This document shows positions 5,011-5,259 of a stretch of DNA of 5,259 bases, in pieces (position 1 is the stretch's first letter; every line of letters starts with the position of its first letter). The DNA lies in the NCBI GenBank assembly GCA_016287555.1, contig JAEFAK010000135.1, positions 1 to 5,259 of the forward strand, in the 5' to 3' direction. Origin of the DNA: Oscillospiraceae bacterium (GTDB taxonomy: Bacteria; Bacillota; Clostridia; Oscillospirales; Oscillospiraceae). The notes under the pieces are model-generated. The model did no database searches, was not told the origin of the DNA, and saw nothing but the letters and a program-made list of their open reading frames with translations. Made by a program: the position numbers and the translations under genes.

Positions 5011-5259
5011 ATGAAGAACATCCGAAATATAGCCATAATAGCCCACGTCGACCACGGCAAGACCACCCTCGTCGACGAGATGCTCCGCCAGAGCGGCGTC
5101 TTCCGCGAGAACCAGGCGGTCATGGACCGCGTCATGGACTCCGGCGACCTCGAGCGCGAGCGAGGCATAACCATCCTGTCGAAGAACACTGCCGTGACCT
5201 ACAACGGGACGAAGATCAACATCGTCGACACCCCGGGCCACGCCGACTTCGGCGGCGAG
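5011..5259 (+). CDS. typA: ribosome-associated GTPase TypA/BipA, N-terminal part (3' end outside window)
   Basis: The first 83 codons of a translational GTPase are present; the frame is open at the window edge. The start ATG has GGAG (4999-5002) 8 nt upstream. The N-terminus, MKNIRNIAIIAHVDHGKTTL, is typical of TypA/BipA. G1/P-loop is AHVDHGKT (11-18), the switch I (G2) threonine is in ERERGITI (48-55), and G3 is DTPGH (73-77) followed by ADFGGE. VDEMLRQSGVFRENQ and MDSGDLERERGITILSKN separate it from LepA, EF-G and EF-Tu. The full protein is usually about 600 residues, with EF-G-like domains and a unique C-terminal domain. It binds the 70S ribosome and supports 50S assembly and growth under cold or stress. 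The gene has its own promoter and is insulated by the terminator before it. Confidence 0.95.
   Translation, partial: MKNIRNIAIIAHVDHGKTTLVDEMLRQSGVFRENQAVMDRVMDSGDLERERGITILSKNTAVTYNGTKINIVDTPGHADFGGE

Overview
The window looks like chromosomal DNA of a GC-rich, Gram-positive-type bacterium, most likely a gut member of the Clostridia. The basis is strong GGAGG-type Shine-Dalgarno sites, intrinsic terminators, a clean SigA-type promoter, a membrane-anchored clostripain-family protease and a clostridial-type cobalamin riboswitch. Frequent ATA (Ile) and AGG (Arg) codons in an otherwise GC-rich coding style leave other phyla, for example Synergistota, open. The taxonomic call is an inference. All recognisable genes are on the + strand.

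Layout: (1) 1-438, the 3' end of a MATE-family multidrug/drug:Na+ antiporter gene. (2) 482-3022, a complete 846-residue C11 (clostripain-like) cysteine peptidase homologue with a Gly/Gln/Pro-rich N-terminus, one transmembrane anchor and a long C-terminal extension. It starts 43 bp after the MATE gene with no visible promoter and ends at a hairpin at 3042-3068. (3) 3069-3304, a GC-rich stretch without a convincing gene, then an A-rich tract. (4) 3305-3679, a promoter, a cobalamin (B12) riboswitch aptamer and a terminator-like hairpin, forming a leader of roughly 370 nt. (5) 3709-4026 and 4023-4874, two genes overlapping by ATGA: a 105-residue basic protein that may carry a homing-endonuclease-associated-repeat-like DNA-binding fold, and a DUF1295-family polytopic membrane protein. 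They end at a textbook terminator (4882-4912). (6) 4934-5259, a strong promoter and the first 83 codons of the translational GTPase gene typA/bipA, cut by the window edge.

The point most worth following is the riboswitch. Its core matches the conserved cobalamin class closely, yet the two genes behind it are not among the usual B12 transport, biosynthesis or isozyme genes. If the reading is right, the small basic protein and the DUF1295 membrane protein would be unrecognised members of the B12 regulon. The leader also holds several mutually exclusive pairings that could form its switch. I see no phage, insertion sequence, CRISPR array, tRNA or rRNA here.
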